A stretch of 64,000 bases of DNA from Hanleya hanleyi (taxonomy: Eukaryota > Mollusca > Polyplacophora > Lepidopleurida > Hanleyidae): NCBI GenBank assembly GCA_036873755.1, contig JAVTVY010025246.1, positions 38,889 through 102,888 of the forward strand. The letters are read 5' to 3'. Both the position numbers and the translations under genes were made by a program. The notes under the pieces are model-generated. The model was given only the letters and a program-made list of their open reading frames with translations, was not told the origin of the DNA and made no database searches. Shown here one piece after another: positions 35,290-44,870 of this stretch. Position 1 is the stretch's first letter, and each line of letters opens with the position of its first letter.

Positions 35290-37080
35290 AAATACACTGC
35301 ATGGTCCGATTGGGTCGAGTGAGGTATCAAAGTGAAGCATTCGTGAAGGGGCATCTGATGGGCTGGGTGTGGAGTTGAAATATCGTCATTCTGCGCATGC
35401 GCGGTGGACAAAGAGTATGGAAATAGACATTTTGGGGTCTAGGGGGCCCACTAATGGTCCGATGGAGTCGTATGAGGTATCAATGTGAAGCCTAAGTGAG
35501 GGGGCATCTGACTGGACTAGTGGCTCGGGCGTTGTTACCATTCTGCGCATGCGCATACAGGGAATTGTGGGAAAAGGGTATGGAAATATACGTTTTGGGA
35601 TCTAGGGGAGCCCATAATGGGCCGATGGAGTCGTATGAGGTATCAATGTGAAGCCTATGTGAGGGGGCATCTGGCTGGACTAGTGGCTCGGGCGCAGACA
35701 GGGAATTGTGGGAAAAGCGTATGGAAATAGACGTTTTGGGGTCTAGGTGGGCCACTATTGGTCCGATGGAGTCGTATGAGGTATCAATGTGAAGCCTATT
35801 TGAGGGGGCATCTAACTGGACTAGTGGCTCGGGCGTTGTCATCATTCTGCGCATGTGCAGACAGGGAATTGTGGGAAAAGGGTATGGAAATAGACGTTTT
35901 GGGATCTAGGGGAGCCCCTAATGGGCCGATGGAGTCGTATGGGGTATCAATGTGAAGCCTATGTGAGGCGGCATCTGAATGGACTAGTGCCTCGGGCGTT
36001 GTCACCATTCTGCGCATGCGCAGACAGGGAATTGTGGGAACGGGGTATGGAAATAGACGTTTTGGGGTCTAGGGGAGCCCCTAATGGGCCGATGGAGTCG
36101 AGTGAGGTATCAGTGTGAAGCCTATGTGGGGCGCATCCGCCTGGACTAGTGGCTCGGTCGTTGTCAACATTCTGCGCATGCGCAGACAGGGAATTGTGGG
36201 AAAAGGTATGGAAATAGACGTTTTGGGATTGACATGGGCCAATAGTGGTCCGATTGGCTCTAGTATCAATGTGAAACCTATGTGAGGGAGCAACCGCCTG
36301 GACTAGTGTCTCGGCCGTTGTCAACATTCTGCGCATGCGCAGACAGGGAATTGTGGGAAAAGGGTATGGAGATAGACGTTTTGGGATCTAGGTAAGCCCC
36401 TAGTGGGCCGATTGGGTCAAGTGAGTATCAATGTGAAGCATATGTGAGGGGGCATCTGCCTGGACTAGTGTCTCGGTCGTTGTCAACATTCTGCGCATGC
36501 GCAGACAGGGAATTGTGGGAAAAGGGTATGGAAATAGACGTTTTGGGGTCTAGGTGGGCCACTCGTGGTCCTATGGAGTCGTATGAGGTATCCATGTGAA
36601 GCATTCGTGAAGGCGCATCCGACGGAGTGGGCGACACGTGGAACTGACGTCATTGTGCGCATGCGCAGTAGACCAAGGGTATGAAAAGACACGTTTTGGG
36701 ATCTAGGTGAGCCCCTAATGGGCCGATGGAGTTGTATGAGGTATCAATGTAAAGCAGTCGTGAAGGAGCATCTGCCTGTGTCGTCTGTGTTCAACATTCC
36801 GCGCATGCACAGACAGGGAATTGTGGGAAAGGGGAATGGAAATAGACGTTTTGGGGTTTAGGTGGGCCACTATTGGTCCGATGGAGTCAAGTGAGGTATC
36901 AGTGTGAAGCACACGTGAGGGAGCATCCGACTGGGTGGATTTGGGGTAGGAATATCGTCATTCTGCGCATGCGCAGGCAGGCCGTGGTATGGAAATAGAC
37001 ATTTTGGAGCCGATATGGCCCACTAGTGGTCCAAATGGGTTGTGGGAGGTGTCAAAGTGAAGCTTTTGTGGGGTGGAGTC
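35290..37080 (+). repeat. ~160-bp NRF-1-site tandem array, left side
   Basis: About ten units with spacing 141-164 bp, judged from GGAATTGTGGGAAAAG or its variants at 35,558, 35,699, 35,862, 36,026, 36,187, 36,343, 36,507 and 36,818, with divergent units at about 35,403, 36,668 and 36,974. Most units end in TTCTGCGCATGCGCAGAC. Unit length is not a multiple of three; long open frames on both strands are by-products. GTGGGAATTGT/CCACAATTCCC resembles part of the ZNF143/SBF motif (ACTACAATTCCC), which is a weaker inference. Confidence 0.88.
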
Positions 37081-37445
37081 AGAATGGCGTGTTGTTTACT
37101 GCAAGTCGCGTCAGTCTGCGCATGCGCAGTTGGGTGTAGTAAGTAAAGTGACCATTTTGTGGAAGTGAAGGCAGGTATTTGATGTAGAGATGGAGCACTA
37201 TTGCTCCGAATGCGTCGTGTGGGGTGTCATCTTGTAGCTCTCGGGGTGTAGACCCCGATATGAAGGATGTCCACTCCATCTGTGACGTCATCGGTGACGT
37301 CATCAGTAGGAGTAGTAGCCAAAGTGAGCATTTTGGGGGTGTGAAGGAAGGTGTTTTGGGGAAGAAATGGACCATCCTTGGTCCGAATGTGTCGTGTGAA
37401 ATGGCATCTTGTAGCAATAACAAGCGTCCAGTCCGTCATTCACAT
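37081..37445 (+). repeat. CRE-site repeat, left side (two units)
   Basis: Two ~150-bp units with GAAGGAAGGTGTTTTGGGG-type and GTCCGAATGTGTCGTGTG blocks. TGACGTCA palindromes lie at 37,283-37,290 and 37,295-37,302. An NRF-1-type palindrome lies near 37,118 at the junction with the first array. Related to 13,556-13,829. Confidence 0.78.
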
Positions 37446-37485
37446 GGACTGATGAGGGACACATGTTCATTCCTATACTTACAGA

Positions 37486-37582
37486 CACTACCACCACCAC
37501 CACACACCACCACCAACATCACCACCACACACCACCAACACCACCATCAACGCCACCACCAACGCCACCACTGGGCGTTGAC
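37486..37582 (+). repeat. (CCA)n-rich microsatellite
   Basis: Imperfect CCACCA run with CACCACCAACACC variants, ending in GGGCGTTGACGGGCGTC, a string also present in the minisatellite of the large palindrome (near 22,568). A complementary GGTGGTGGTGG run follows at about 37,701-37,717, so the two could pair. Confidence 0.75.
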
Positions 37583-37584
37583 GG

Positions 37585-37695
37585 GCGTCAAGCTGACCGA
37601 CCACCCCCATCGGTTCAATGCGTCACCCATGCACTGATGAATACCATAACATGCCGTACATACTCTATATGTCTACATGCTGATCGTTGCTGAAG
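37585..37695 (+). repeat. Remnant copy of the downstream gene's 3' end
   Basis: About 105 bp nearly identical to 39,288-39,395 in the same orientation, including GCACTGATGAATACCATAAC and ATGCCGTACATACTCTATAT. This suggests a tandem duplication of the gene, with only the end of the upstream copy retained. Confidence 0.75.
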
Positions 37696-37859
37696 GCCAG
37701 GTGGTGGTGGTGGTGGTGAGAGGATAATTAAACGTGTATTACGCAATGTGCCTGTTGTTGTTGATGTCTCTTGGTTGTGTTTATATTGAATGAGTCTGAG
37801 AATATTGATGCGATGAGAAGAAGTTTTCGGAGAGAACGTAATTCTACATTGTGCATGGA

Positions 37860-38075
37860 TGGACACAAACACAAACACACACACACGCGCGCAATACGGC
37901 TCATGAAATACCCGGATGTAAGATGAGGACACGGATGTAAAACCACAGTACCCGGATGGAAGACGGAGGATCGATGGGGAAAACCCACTTGGAAACCCGG
38001 ATGTTGACAAAATCCCGGATGCAAAATCCACTGCCCCCCCCGCCCACACACACACGCGCGCGCAATGCGGCTCAG
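37860..38075 (+). repeat. CA/CG-rich microsatellites around CCCGGATG repeats
   Basis: ACACACACACGCGCGCAAT blocks at about 37,877 and 38,051, each followed by CGGCTCA, bracket several CCCGGATG-type units (37,910-38,020). It is the region just upstream of the 38.2-kb promoter. Confidence 0.6.
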
Positions 38076-38154
38076 TCGTACGCCAGTACATCTCGGTCCT
38101 CGACTTGGGGTAGTTGAACTGAGTGTGCTAAAAATAGATCACCAGCTAGCGTGC

Positions 38155-38163
38155 TATAAAAGG
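38155..38163 (+). promoter_or_regulatory. TATA box of the 38.2-kb C2H2 gene
   Basis: TATAAAAGG lies 53 bp before the ATG at 38,208. The same TATA-to-ATG spacing (47-59 bp) occurs in the three genes at 62.8-63.9 kb, which supports a shared promoter design. Confidence 0.7.
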
Positions 38164-38207
38164 GATGAGGCCTGGCCTTTTCATCCGACACTCTGTCAAC
38201 CACCAAG

Positions 38208-38711
38208 ATGTTCACCTGCACAACTTGCCAGAAGCAGTTTACTCGTATAGAAAGTTTACGACGTCACGAGGCCTCCACCCACAACGATGCACGGTATACT
38301 TGTATAACCTGCGCACGGTCATTCAATCGGGTGGATAAATTACTGCGCCATGAGAGGGCACTCCACGAGGATAGCGGCCTGGCCGTTTCATCCGACACTC
38401 TGTCAACCACCAAGATGTTCACTTGCACAACTTGCCAGAAGCAGTTTTCTCATATAGAAAGTTTACGACGTCACGAGGCCTCCACCCACAACGATGCACG
38501 GTATACTTGTATAATCTGCGCACGGTCATTCAATCGGGAGGATAATTTACTGCGCCATGAGAGGGCACACCACGAGGGTACGACGGTACAAGGTAACGAT
38601 TGTGGTCGACTCTTCAAACGACTCAGTCGGTTAAGACAGCACCAACGTTTGATTCATGCCCCGTCTCTACGGTTTGGGCGACAATTTTCCGCTAAACAGG
38701 AGACCCAGTGA
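38208..38711 (+). CDS. C2H2 zinc-finger protein with internal tandem duplication
   Basis: 167 residues. Fingers 1-4 have perfect C-x2-C-x12-H-x4-H spacing (starting FTCTTCQKQF, YTCITCARSF, FTCTTCQKQF, YTCIICARSF). A fifth, VQGNDCGRLF...H-x4-H, lacks the first zinc cysteine. Fingers 1-2 and 3-4 come from an exact 207-bp, in-frame duplication that included the 5' leader: the second ATG (38,415) has the same GTCAACCACCAAG leader, which is now translated as a linker. A TATA box lies 53 bp upstream. The 3' end overlaps ORF2 by 56 nt in a different frame. The likely role is DNA binding for the mobile element; target unknown. It may be the N-terminal part of a longer ancestral protein. Confidence 0.7.
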   Translation: MFTCTTCQKQFTRIESLRRHEASTHNDARYTCITCARSFNRVDKLLRHERALHEDSGLAVSSDTLSTTKMFTCTTCQKQFSHIESLRRHEASTHNDARYTCIICARSFNREDNLLRHERAHHEGTTVQGNDCGRLFKRLSRLRQHQRLIHAPSLRFGRQFSAKQETQ

Positions 38712-39288
38712 AGATGAACCCGGGGAGACGAACGTCACTGGTGATGCGATGACGAAGAGCCCGCCTATACTCACAGTCCAGGAGGGCCTGGATATCCAGC
38801 CGGACCCCAGCGTTACGGTTTCGAGTCATACGCCTGACGACATCGAACATTTTCTGGAAGATGCAGTGGATGATCCTAGCGATCTGTTACAGGACGCCCA
38901 TCCAGTGAGTGACATCTATCGGTGCCATTGGCCCATGATACGGCACTGTTTCCACCGTCATCGCCCTATTCAAGATATCTACAATTTCCGACTGGCCGAT
39001 CTCGCCCATCTACGTAGCTACATGGAAGCCATCTTCAATGACCAAGCTACGTCCTTCAAATTAAATCTGGCGTTTGGTTATGTGCTGCAGCATAAGGAGA
39101 CAGATCAAGTCCGATACTTTTACCCGAGCAGTAACATCCGGGTATTTGACCAGCCGTTTACCATCATTAACCGGGCCTCGCTAGAGACGATGCTGGAGAA
39201 ACTGGACACCGTGGATGCCTTGGAATGGGCCCAACAACAACGCCCCAACACCCAATGGTTCGTGGAGAGGGTGAGAGGTTTTTCGTGA
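38656..39288 (+). CDS. ORF2, resembles the N-terminal region of Polinton-polymerase proteins
   Basis: 210 residues, +1 frame relative to the zinc-finger frame, overlapping it by 56 nt. The first ~80 residues are acidic and low-complexity. Then a helical region (about 90-135) and a segment with FKLNLAFGYVLQHKET, RYFYPSSN and EWAQQQRPNTQW. I recall similar segments (KLNLSFGF-L, RYYHPS-N, LEW-RQQRP-S-W) just after C2H2 fingers in Polinton/Maverick-linked proteins of cnidarians, molluscs and fish; this is memory, not a search. After the stop, FFVTKLSDHPIG is readable in another frame (39,278-39,313), so the gene is truncated by a frameshift. No polymerase catalytic part follows. Function unproven. 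Confidence 0.6.
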   Translation: MPRLYGLGDNFPLNRRPSEDEPGETNVTGDAMTKSPPILTVQEGLDIQPDPSVTVSSHTPDDIEHFLEDAVDDPSDLLQDAHPVSDIYRCHWPMIRHCFHRHRPIQDIYNFRLADLAHLRSYMEAIFNDQATSFKLNLAFGYVLQHKETDQVRYFYPSSNIRVFDQPFTIINRASLETMLEKLDTVDALEWAQQQRPNTQWFVERVRGFS

Positions 39289-39489
39289 CCAAGCTGTCCG
39301 ACCACCCCATCGGTTGACCGCGTCACTCGTGCACTGATGAATACCATAACATGCCGTACATACTCTATATGTCCACGCTGATCGTTGACTTGAGCTCAGT
39401 AAACAATTGTACCTAATGTGACGTTGCGTTAAATAATAAAACATGGTGTTTGATATTTCAATTTGTTTTGCTGTGAACATACTAAACAT

Positions 39490-39550
39490 ATCCAGGGCGG
39501 CTCCCCCAGCCTGGGTATGATGTAACATTGGGGATAATAAACTGTATGAA
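39490..39550 (+). promoter_or_regulatory. Conserved 3'-end/polyadenylation region
   Basis: GGGTATGATGTAACATTGGG then AATAAA. About 52 of 60 bases match 22,385-22,445 after the zinc-finger gene of the large palindrome. A further AATAAA-type signal is at about 39,433. It is probably a shared 3' untranslated region of the two elements. Confidence 0.55.
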
Positions 39551-39592
39551 CATTGCTGAACTTGTTGTTACTCATGACAACCGCTATGCGAT

Positions 39593-39898
39593 TGTATAAT
39601 ACAGAATATATATTGTATAATACAGGACATATATGATACAATACAGGACAGATATGGTATAATACAGCACAGATTTGATACAATACAGGACAGATACTGT
39701 AAAATACAGCAAAGAATTGGTATAATACAGAACATATATTGTATAATACAGGACAAATATGACAATACAGGACAGATTTGGTATAATACAGGACAGATAT
39801 TGTATAACACAGGACAGATATGGTATAGTACAGCACAGATTTGGTATGATGCGAGACAGATATGGTATAATACAGCAAAGATATGGTATAATACACAC
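39593..39898 (+). repeat. ~21-22-bp tandem repeat (about 14 copies)
   Basis: Units of the form AATACAGGACAGATATGGTAT with scattered variants. Length varies by 1-2 bp between units. Six-frame open stretches over it, one of 155 codons on the minus strand, follow from the stop-poor unit and are not taken as genes. Confidence 0.9.
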
Positions 39899-39904
39899 CT
39901 CACA

Positions 39905-40500
39905 GGACGCAGGCGGACCAAGGATGGTCCATCTCTACACCAAATACCTTACTTCACTGTCCCAAAATGCCCACTTTCGCTACTACTCCTACCAATGATG
40001 TCGCAGACGACGCGAACATCCCTCAAATCGGGATGTAAACCCCGAAAGCTACAAGATGACACCTCCCAGAACGCATTCGGACCAATAGTGGTCCATTTCT
40101 ACCCCAAATCCCTTCCTTCACTTACACAAAATGTCCACTTTCGCTACTACTCGTACTGATGACGTCATCAATGACGTCATAGATGACGTAAACATCCCTC
40201 AAATCGGGATGTACACCCCGAGAGCTACAACATGACACCTCCCACGACGCATTCGGACCAATTGTGGCCTACCTAGACCCCAAACACCTTCCTCCACTTC
40301 CCCAAAATGCCCATTTTCGCTACTACTCGTACTGCTGGCGTCACCGATGACGTCACAGATGCTGTGGACAGCCCTTAAATCGGGGTCTACACCCCGAGAA
40401 CTACAAAGTGATACCTCCCTCGACACATTCGGACAAATAGTGGTCCCTCTCTACCCCAAATACCTTCCTTCACTGCCCCAAAATGACCACTTTACTTCCT
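39905..40500 (-). repeat. CRE-site repeat, right side (four units)
   Basis: Four ~145-150-bp units in inverse orientation to 37,081-37,445. TGACGTCA palindromes at 40,160-40,167, 40,172-40,179 and 40,348-40,355, with degenerate copies in the outer units. Confidence 0.8.
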
Positions 40501-42345
40501 ACACCCAACTGCGCATGCGCAGATTGACGCGACTTGCACTTAAAAACACACCATTCTGACTCTACCCCACAAAAGCTTCACTTTGACACCTCCCGCGACT
40601 CATTTGGACCAAACACACCCCAACGTACCCCCAAAATGCCTGCTTTCTATACTACGGACAGACTGCGCATGAATATTGAAAACGGAGGATACATTAGTCC
40701 AGTCGGATGCTTCACATTGATAGCTCACTCGACTCCATCGGATCATTAGGGGCCCACCTAGACCCCAAAACGTCTATTTCCATACCCTTTTTCCACAATT
40801 CCCTGTCTGCTCATGCGCAGAATGCCGAAAACGAACGACCCACTAGCCCAGGCGGATGCTCCCTCACGAGAGTTTCAAAATAAGACCTCATACGACACCA
40901 TCGGATCATTAGGGGCTCACCTAGAACCCAAACCGTCTATTTCCATACCCTTTCCCCACAATTCCCTGTCTGCGCATGCGCAGAATGCCGAAAACGAACG
41001 ACACACTAGCTCAGGCGGATGCTCCCTCACGTATGCTTCAAATTGATACCTCACTCGACTCGATCGGCCCATTAGTGGCTCGCCTAGATCCCAAAACGTC
41101 TATTTCCATACCATTTTCCCACAATTCCCTGTCTGCGCATGCGCAGAAGGTCGAAAACGAACGACACGCTAGCCCATGCGGATGCTCCCTCACGTATGCT
41201 TCACATTGATACCTCACTCGACTCCATCGGCCCATCAGTGGCTCGCCTAGATCCCAAAACGTCTATTTCCATACCCATTTCCCACAATTCCCTGTCTGCG
41301 CATGCGCAGAATGTTGACAACGAACGACACACTAGTCCAGGCGGATGCTCCCTGACGTATGCTTCACATTGATACCTCACTCGACTCCATAGGACCATTA
41401 GTGGCCCACCTAGACCGCAAAACGTCTATTTCCACACCCTTTTTCCACAATTCCCTGTCTGCGCATGCGCAGAATGTCGAAGACGGACGACACACTACTC
41501 CAGACGGTTGCTCCCTCACATATACTTCACATTGACACCTCACTCGACTCCATCGGCCCATTAGTGGCTCGCCTAGATCCCAAAACGTCTATTTCCATAC
41601 CCTTTTCCCACAATTCCCTGTCTGCCCATGCGCAGAATGTTGACAACGAACGACACACTAGCCCAGGCGGATGCTCCCTCACGACTGCTTCACATTGATA
41701 CCTCATACGACTCCATAGGACCAGTAGTGGCCCACCTAGACCGCAAAACGTCTATTTCCACACCCTTTTCCCACAATTCCCTGTCTGTGCATGCGGCCGA
41801 GACACTAGTCCAATCGGATGCCCCCTCACATATGCTTCACATTGATACCTCATACGAATCCATCGGCTCATTAGTAGCTCACCTAGATCCCAAAACGTCT
41901 ATTCCCATACACTTTATCTATTGCGCATGCGCAGATTGACGATATTCCTACCCCACATCCATCCAGTCGGATGCCCCCTCACATATGCTTCACATTGATA
42001 CCTCACTCGACCCCATCGGTCCACTAAGGGCCCACCTAGACCCCAAAACGTCTATTTCCATGCACTCTGTCTACCGCGCATGCGCAGAATGACGATATTC
42101 CAACCCCACACCCAGCCATCGGATGCTCCCTCACATATGCTTCACATTGATACCTCACTCGACCCAATCGGACCATTAGAGGCCCATCTAGATCCCAAAA
42201 CGTCTATTTCCATACCCTTTGTCTACCGCGCATGCGCAGAATGACAATATTTCAACCCCGAACCCAGCCCATCAGATGCGCCTTCACGAATGCTTCAATT
42301 TGATACCTCACTCGACCCAATCGGACCATGCAGCGTATTTGAAGT
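40501..42345 (-). repeat. ~160-bp NRF-1-site tandem array, right side
   Basis: About eleven units in inverse orientation to the left array; CCACAATTCCCTGTCTG at 40,793, 40,960, 41,123, 41,282, 41,446, 41,608 and 41,772, with diverged units beyond. Perfect TGCGCATGCGCA in most units, e.g. 41,297-41,308; variants with one changed base near 40,811 and 41,624. Together with the left array this gives roughly 16 perfect sites. Confidence 0.88.
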
Positions 42346-42420
42346 TTGGGGACTACTTTTTCTCCGCGGAGGCAGACCACATCACCGCCAGACATGACCG
42401 CATCACCGCGGAGGAATTCC

Positions 42421-43620
42421 CTAACATGTCCAGACATGATCCAGTCCATCATTGTTTCTTGCTCTGTTGTGACGTCACTTCGCTAGGGCCCACCCGTCGA
42501 GAGCCTCATTTTGTGACAAAGTTCCACCTCAAATTTTACCCGGGGAACAAATAATGAGGTCAAGTTAACTCGAAATGCGGTGACTATACTACTCAGGAGG
42601 CTATTAACGACTAACAATAGACAGTCCTGTGAAAGGTTAATCACTTCTCAGCTGGATATCGGATCACCTGTAGGGCAATCTGTTTAATTTTTCCAGTGCC
42701 TCAAAAACTAAATTTTTAATCCTCATATTGAAGCACTTCGAATTAGAATTTTGATTTCATTTTTTCATCAAATGTTAGACGAAATAGTGAATATTTGAAT
42801 GAAGAAATAAAAAAAAAATGACCAATTTTGACCCTCTAAGTCCTTAAATAGATAAAATCCAGTAAAAACAGTGACCTTTGACCTACTGATCTCAAAATCT
42901 ACTCTCCAATTATATTACCATTTTGGAATCAACTGAATCACAACGATTCTAATCGCCTGTCCGGGGTCTGGCAGGGGATAATAAAGTCATTATTAACTCG
43001 TTGCTATGGGAACCATATTTTTCAAAATAGCGTTGGCATAATGCTATGAATAATCAATATTATAACTTGGAAAGCTCTGTGAATATTCCATTATAGCTCT
43101 GTGAACATTCCGGTATACATTTATAATCACATTTGATCACTTGGTGACCTCACAAAATTCCAATTGCATTGATCAGATTTCAAATTCATCTCCAATATCG
43201 TTGTAGTACTCCTGTATTTTCCTAGCTTTATCAATATCTTTCTATAATATCTATTTAACTCATTTGATATTGTTGCGGGGCAGGTGACTCAGTGACTTAC
43301 GGTGATGATAAATACGGTGAACTGTTACTTACCTGTTGGAAGACTGGACCTGACAGGGAGTGGATGTGTGACAGAAATTCCAGAACTGTTACCTACCTAT
43401 TTCCATGAAGGGTGGATTCCCCTTCCCGAAGGCTGAGTGTTGGGAGAGAACAGACCAGGCATTAAGTGGAACTGTAACATTGTACATATCTGAGAACTGA
43501 ACTGAACTTGAATCATCTGGAGAACAGTGACATGGAAAATTGTTTTTGTTCAAGTATTAACTATTGGGTTGAAATTGTCATGCTTGAATGGGTATATGTC
43601 ACTGTTTTACATTGATTGAT
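42421..43620. other. Non-coding stretch before the gypsy element
   Basis: About 1.2 kb of AT-rich DNA with no recognised gene. I looked for a 5' LTR here by comparison with the 3' flank of the gypsy element and found no match by eye. Confidence 0.5.
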
Positions 43621-43621
43621 A

Positions 43622-43875
43622 TTTTTGTGCATGAAATTAGTAGAAAAGAAAGAACATTTCCGATCAATTTTGTGCATGAAATTAGTAGTAGAGAAAGAAC
43701 ATTTTCGATCAATTTTGTGCATGAAATTAGTAGTAGAGGAAGGACCTTTCAAGTCAATTTTGCGCATGAAATTAGTAGTAGAGAATGGAAACTCGGTCAA
43801 TTTTGTGCATGAAATTAGTAATGGAGAAAGGACATTATTGGTAAGTTTGGTGCATGAAATTAATATTGGTCATTC
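43622..43875 (+). repeat. 45-bp tandem repeat upstream of gag (six copies)
   Basis: Units of TTTTGTGCATGAAATTAGTA plus an AGAGAAAGAACATTTTCGATCA-like part, five near-complete and one partial. The 45-bp period keeps a reading frame open across the array. It lies directly in front of the gag ATG, where the element's leader should be. Confidence 0.88.
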
Positions 43876-43887
43876 CACAAAACAAAC

Positions 43888-44853
43888 ATGGAAGAACAGG
43901 TACAGAAGTTGTCCACAGATATTGAAGCCTTGAGAACCATAGTTAAGGATCGGGAGGAAAAGTTGAGACGACGCGGTCCAAATGCAGAGCCGACTGGAGA
44001 AGCGCCAAAGCCGATCATGATTCTCTCAAGTCAGAGACTGGAAAAATTCAGGGACAAACCAGCAAAGTGTACCGATCCCTCTGTTAGAGAGTGAGTCGCG
44101 GATGTTCGGAGTCAAGCTGAAGCTCGTAAATTGACCGGGACTGATTTTGCAAACTTAATAGTTAGCAATCTTGGTGGCAAAGCTAGACAAGAGGTAGCTG
44201 GTAGGGGAGAGGCAATTAGAAGCCAACCTGAAGAGATAATCAAAATTGTGTTAAAGGTCTTTGGGGAGCACGTTGATCGCTTACCAGTTCTCCAACAGAA
44301 GTTTTATGCATATAAGCAAAACAGTGAAGACATCCTTACATGTTCGCTTAATCTGGTGGAAATCTATGATAGAATAACAGAGTTGGATAATAGCTTCAGT
44401 GGCTGTAGGGAACCATCACTAAAAGGCAGGTTTGCTGAAGCTGTAAGAGACGAGGGCTTGCGACGTGAGCTTCGGAGATTAAACGAGGAACTACCTACCT
44501 TAACTTTCTTCGAGTTGAGGGACAGAGCTGTGCGTTGGTTAGGGACAACCACAGCTACCTCAAGAGGTGAGAAGCCTAAACTCCTGACGAGCAATGCGAC
44601 CAGTGCTACGAGTGACCCAGTGACTGATGCACTCTCTATGCAAAATGACAGGCTCCAGAAACAACAACAACAAATCGATGAACTGATTAAGCTCGTGAAG
44701 TCCAATACAGTAGAGAGAGGGCAAAAGCCCAGTGCTACATTTCGCAAGCCATTCAATGATCGGAAATGCTGGATTTGTGATTCACCCGACCACATGAAAA
44801 GGAACTGTCCACAGCTGGAGGGACAGAATGACACTTCCAAGAGGTCACCGTAA
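43888..44853 (+). pseudogene. gag: Ty3/gypsy gag, interrupted
   Basis: N-terminal coiled-coil-like segment (MEEQVQKLSTDIEALRT), then a capsid-like helical region, then one CCHC zinc knuckle, CWICDSPDHMKRNC, with C-x2-C-x4-H-x4-C spacing near the C-terminus. A TGA at 44,092 interrupts the frame about 68 codons in; the frame resumes unchanged to 44,853. Gag would package the element's RNA in virus-like particles. It is followed by the protease in another frame. Confidence 0.85.
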
Positions 44854-44870
44854 AACTAGAGCGACCTGTT

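Larger units (their letters stand above)
35201..42420. mobile_element. Inverted-repeat element with promoter-motif arrays and C2H2 gene
   Basis: Left end TCCTCCGCGGTGATGCGGTC near 35,204 is matched by its inverse at the right end near 42,400-42,419. Inward from both ends come, in mirror order: a ~100-bp block, about ten ~160-bp units with NRF-1-type palindromes, then ~150-bp units with CRE palindromes (two on the left, four on the right). The central ~2.5 kb contains the TATA-driven C2H2/ORF2 gene pair. Clear 6-bp target duplication is not visible. Shared modules with the 4.6-30.6 kb palindrome suggest a common family. Polintons have long inverted ends, but tandem-array ends of this kind are not something I know from them. 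It is probably non-autonomous or decayed, since no integrase or transposase is present. Confidence 0.75.

Noticed and set aside
35492..36336. Open frames of 110-125 codons on the minus strand across the 160-bp array
   Set aside because: They follow the tandem repeat, occur on both strands, shift frame from unit to unit because the period is not a multiple of three, and have no domain or start signal.
39429..39896. 155-codon and similar frames over the 21-22-bp repeat
   Set aside because: Low-complexity I/Y/C-rich translation of a tandem repeat; several overlapping frames are equally open.
35290..42345. CRISPR array
   Set aside because: The repeats are ~160 bp with no unique spacers, on both sides of a eukaryotic-style element; this is an inverted tandem array in an animal genome.
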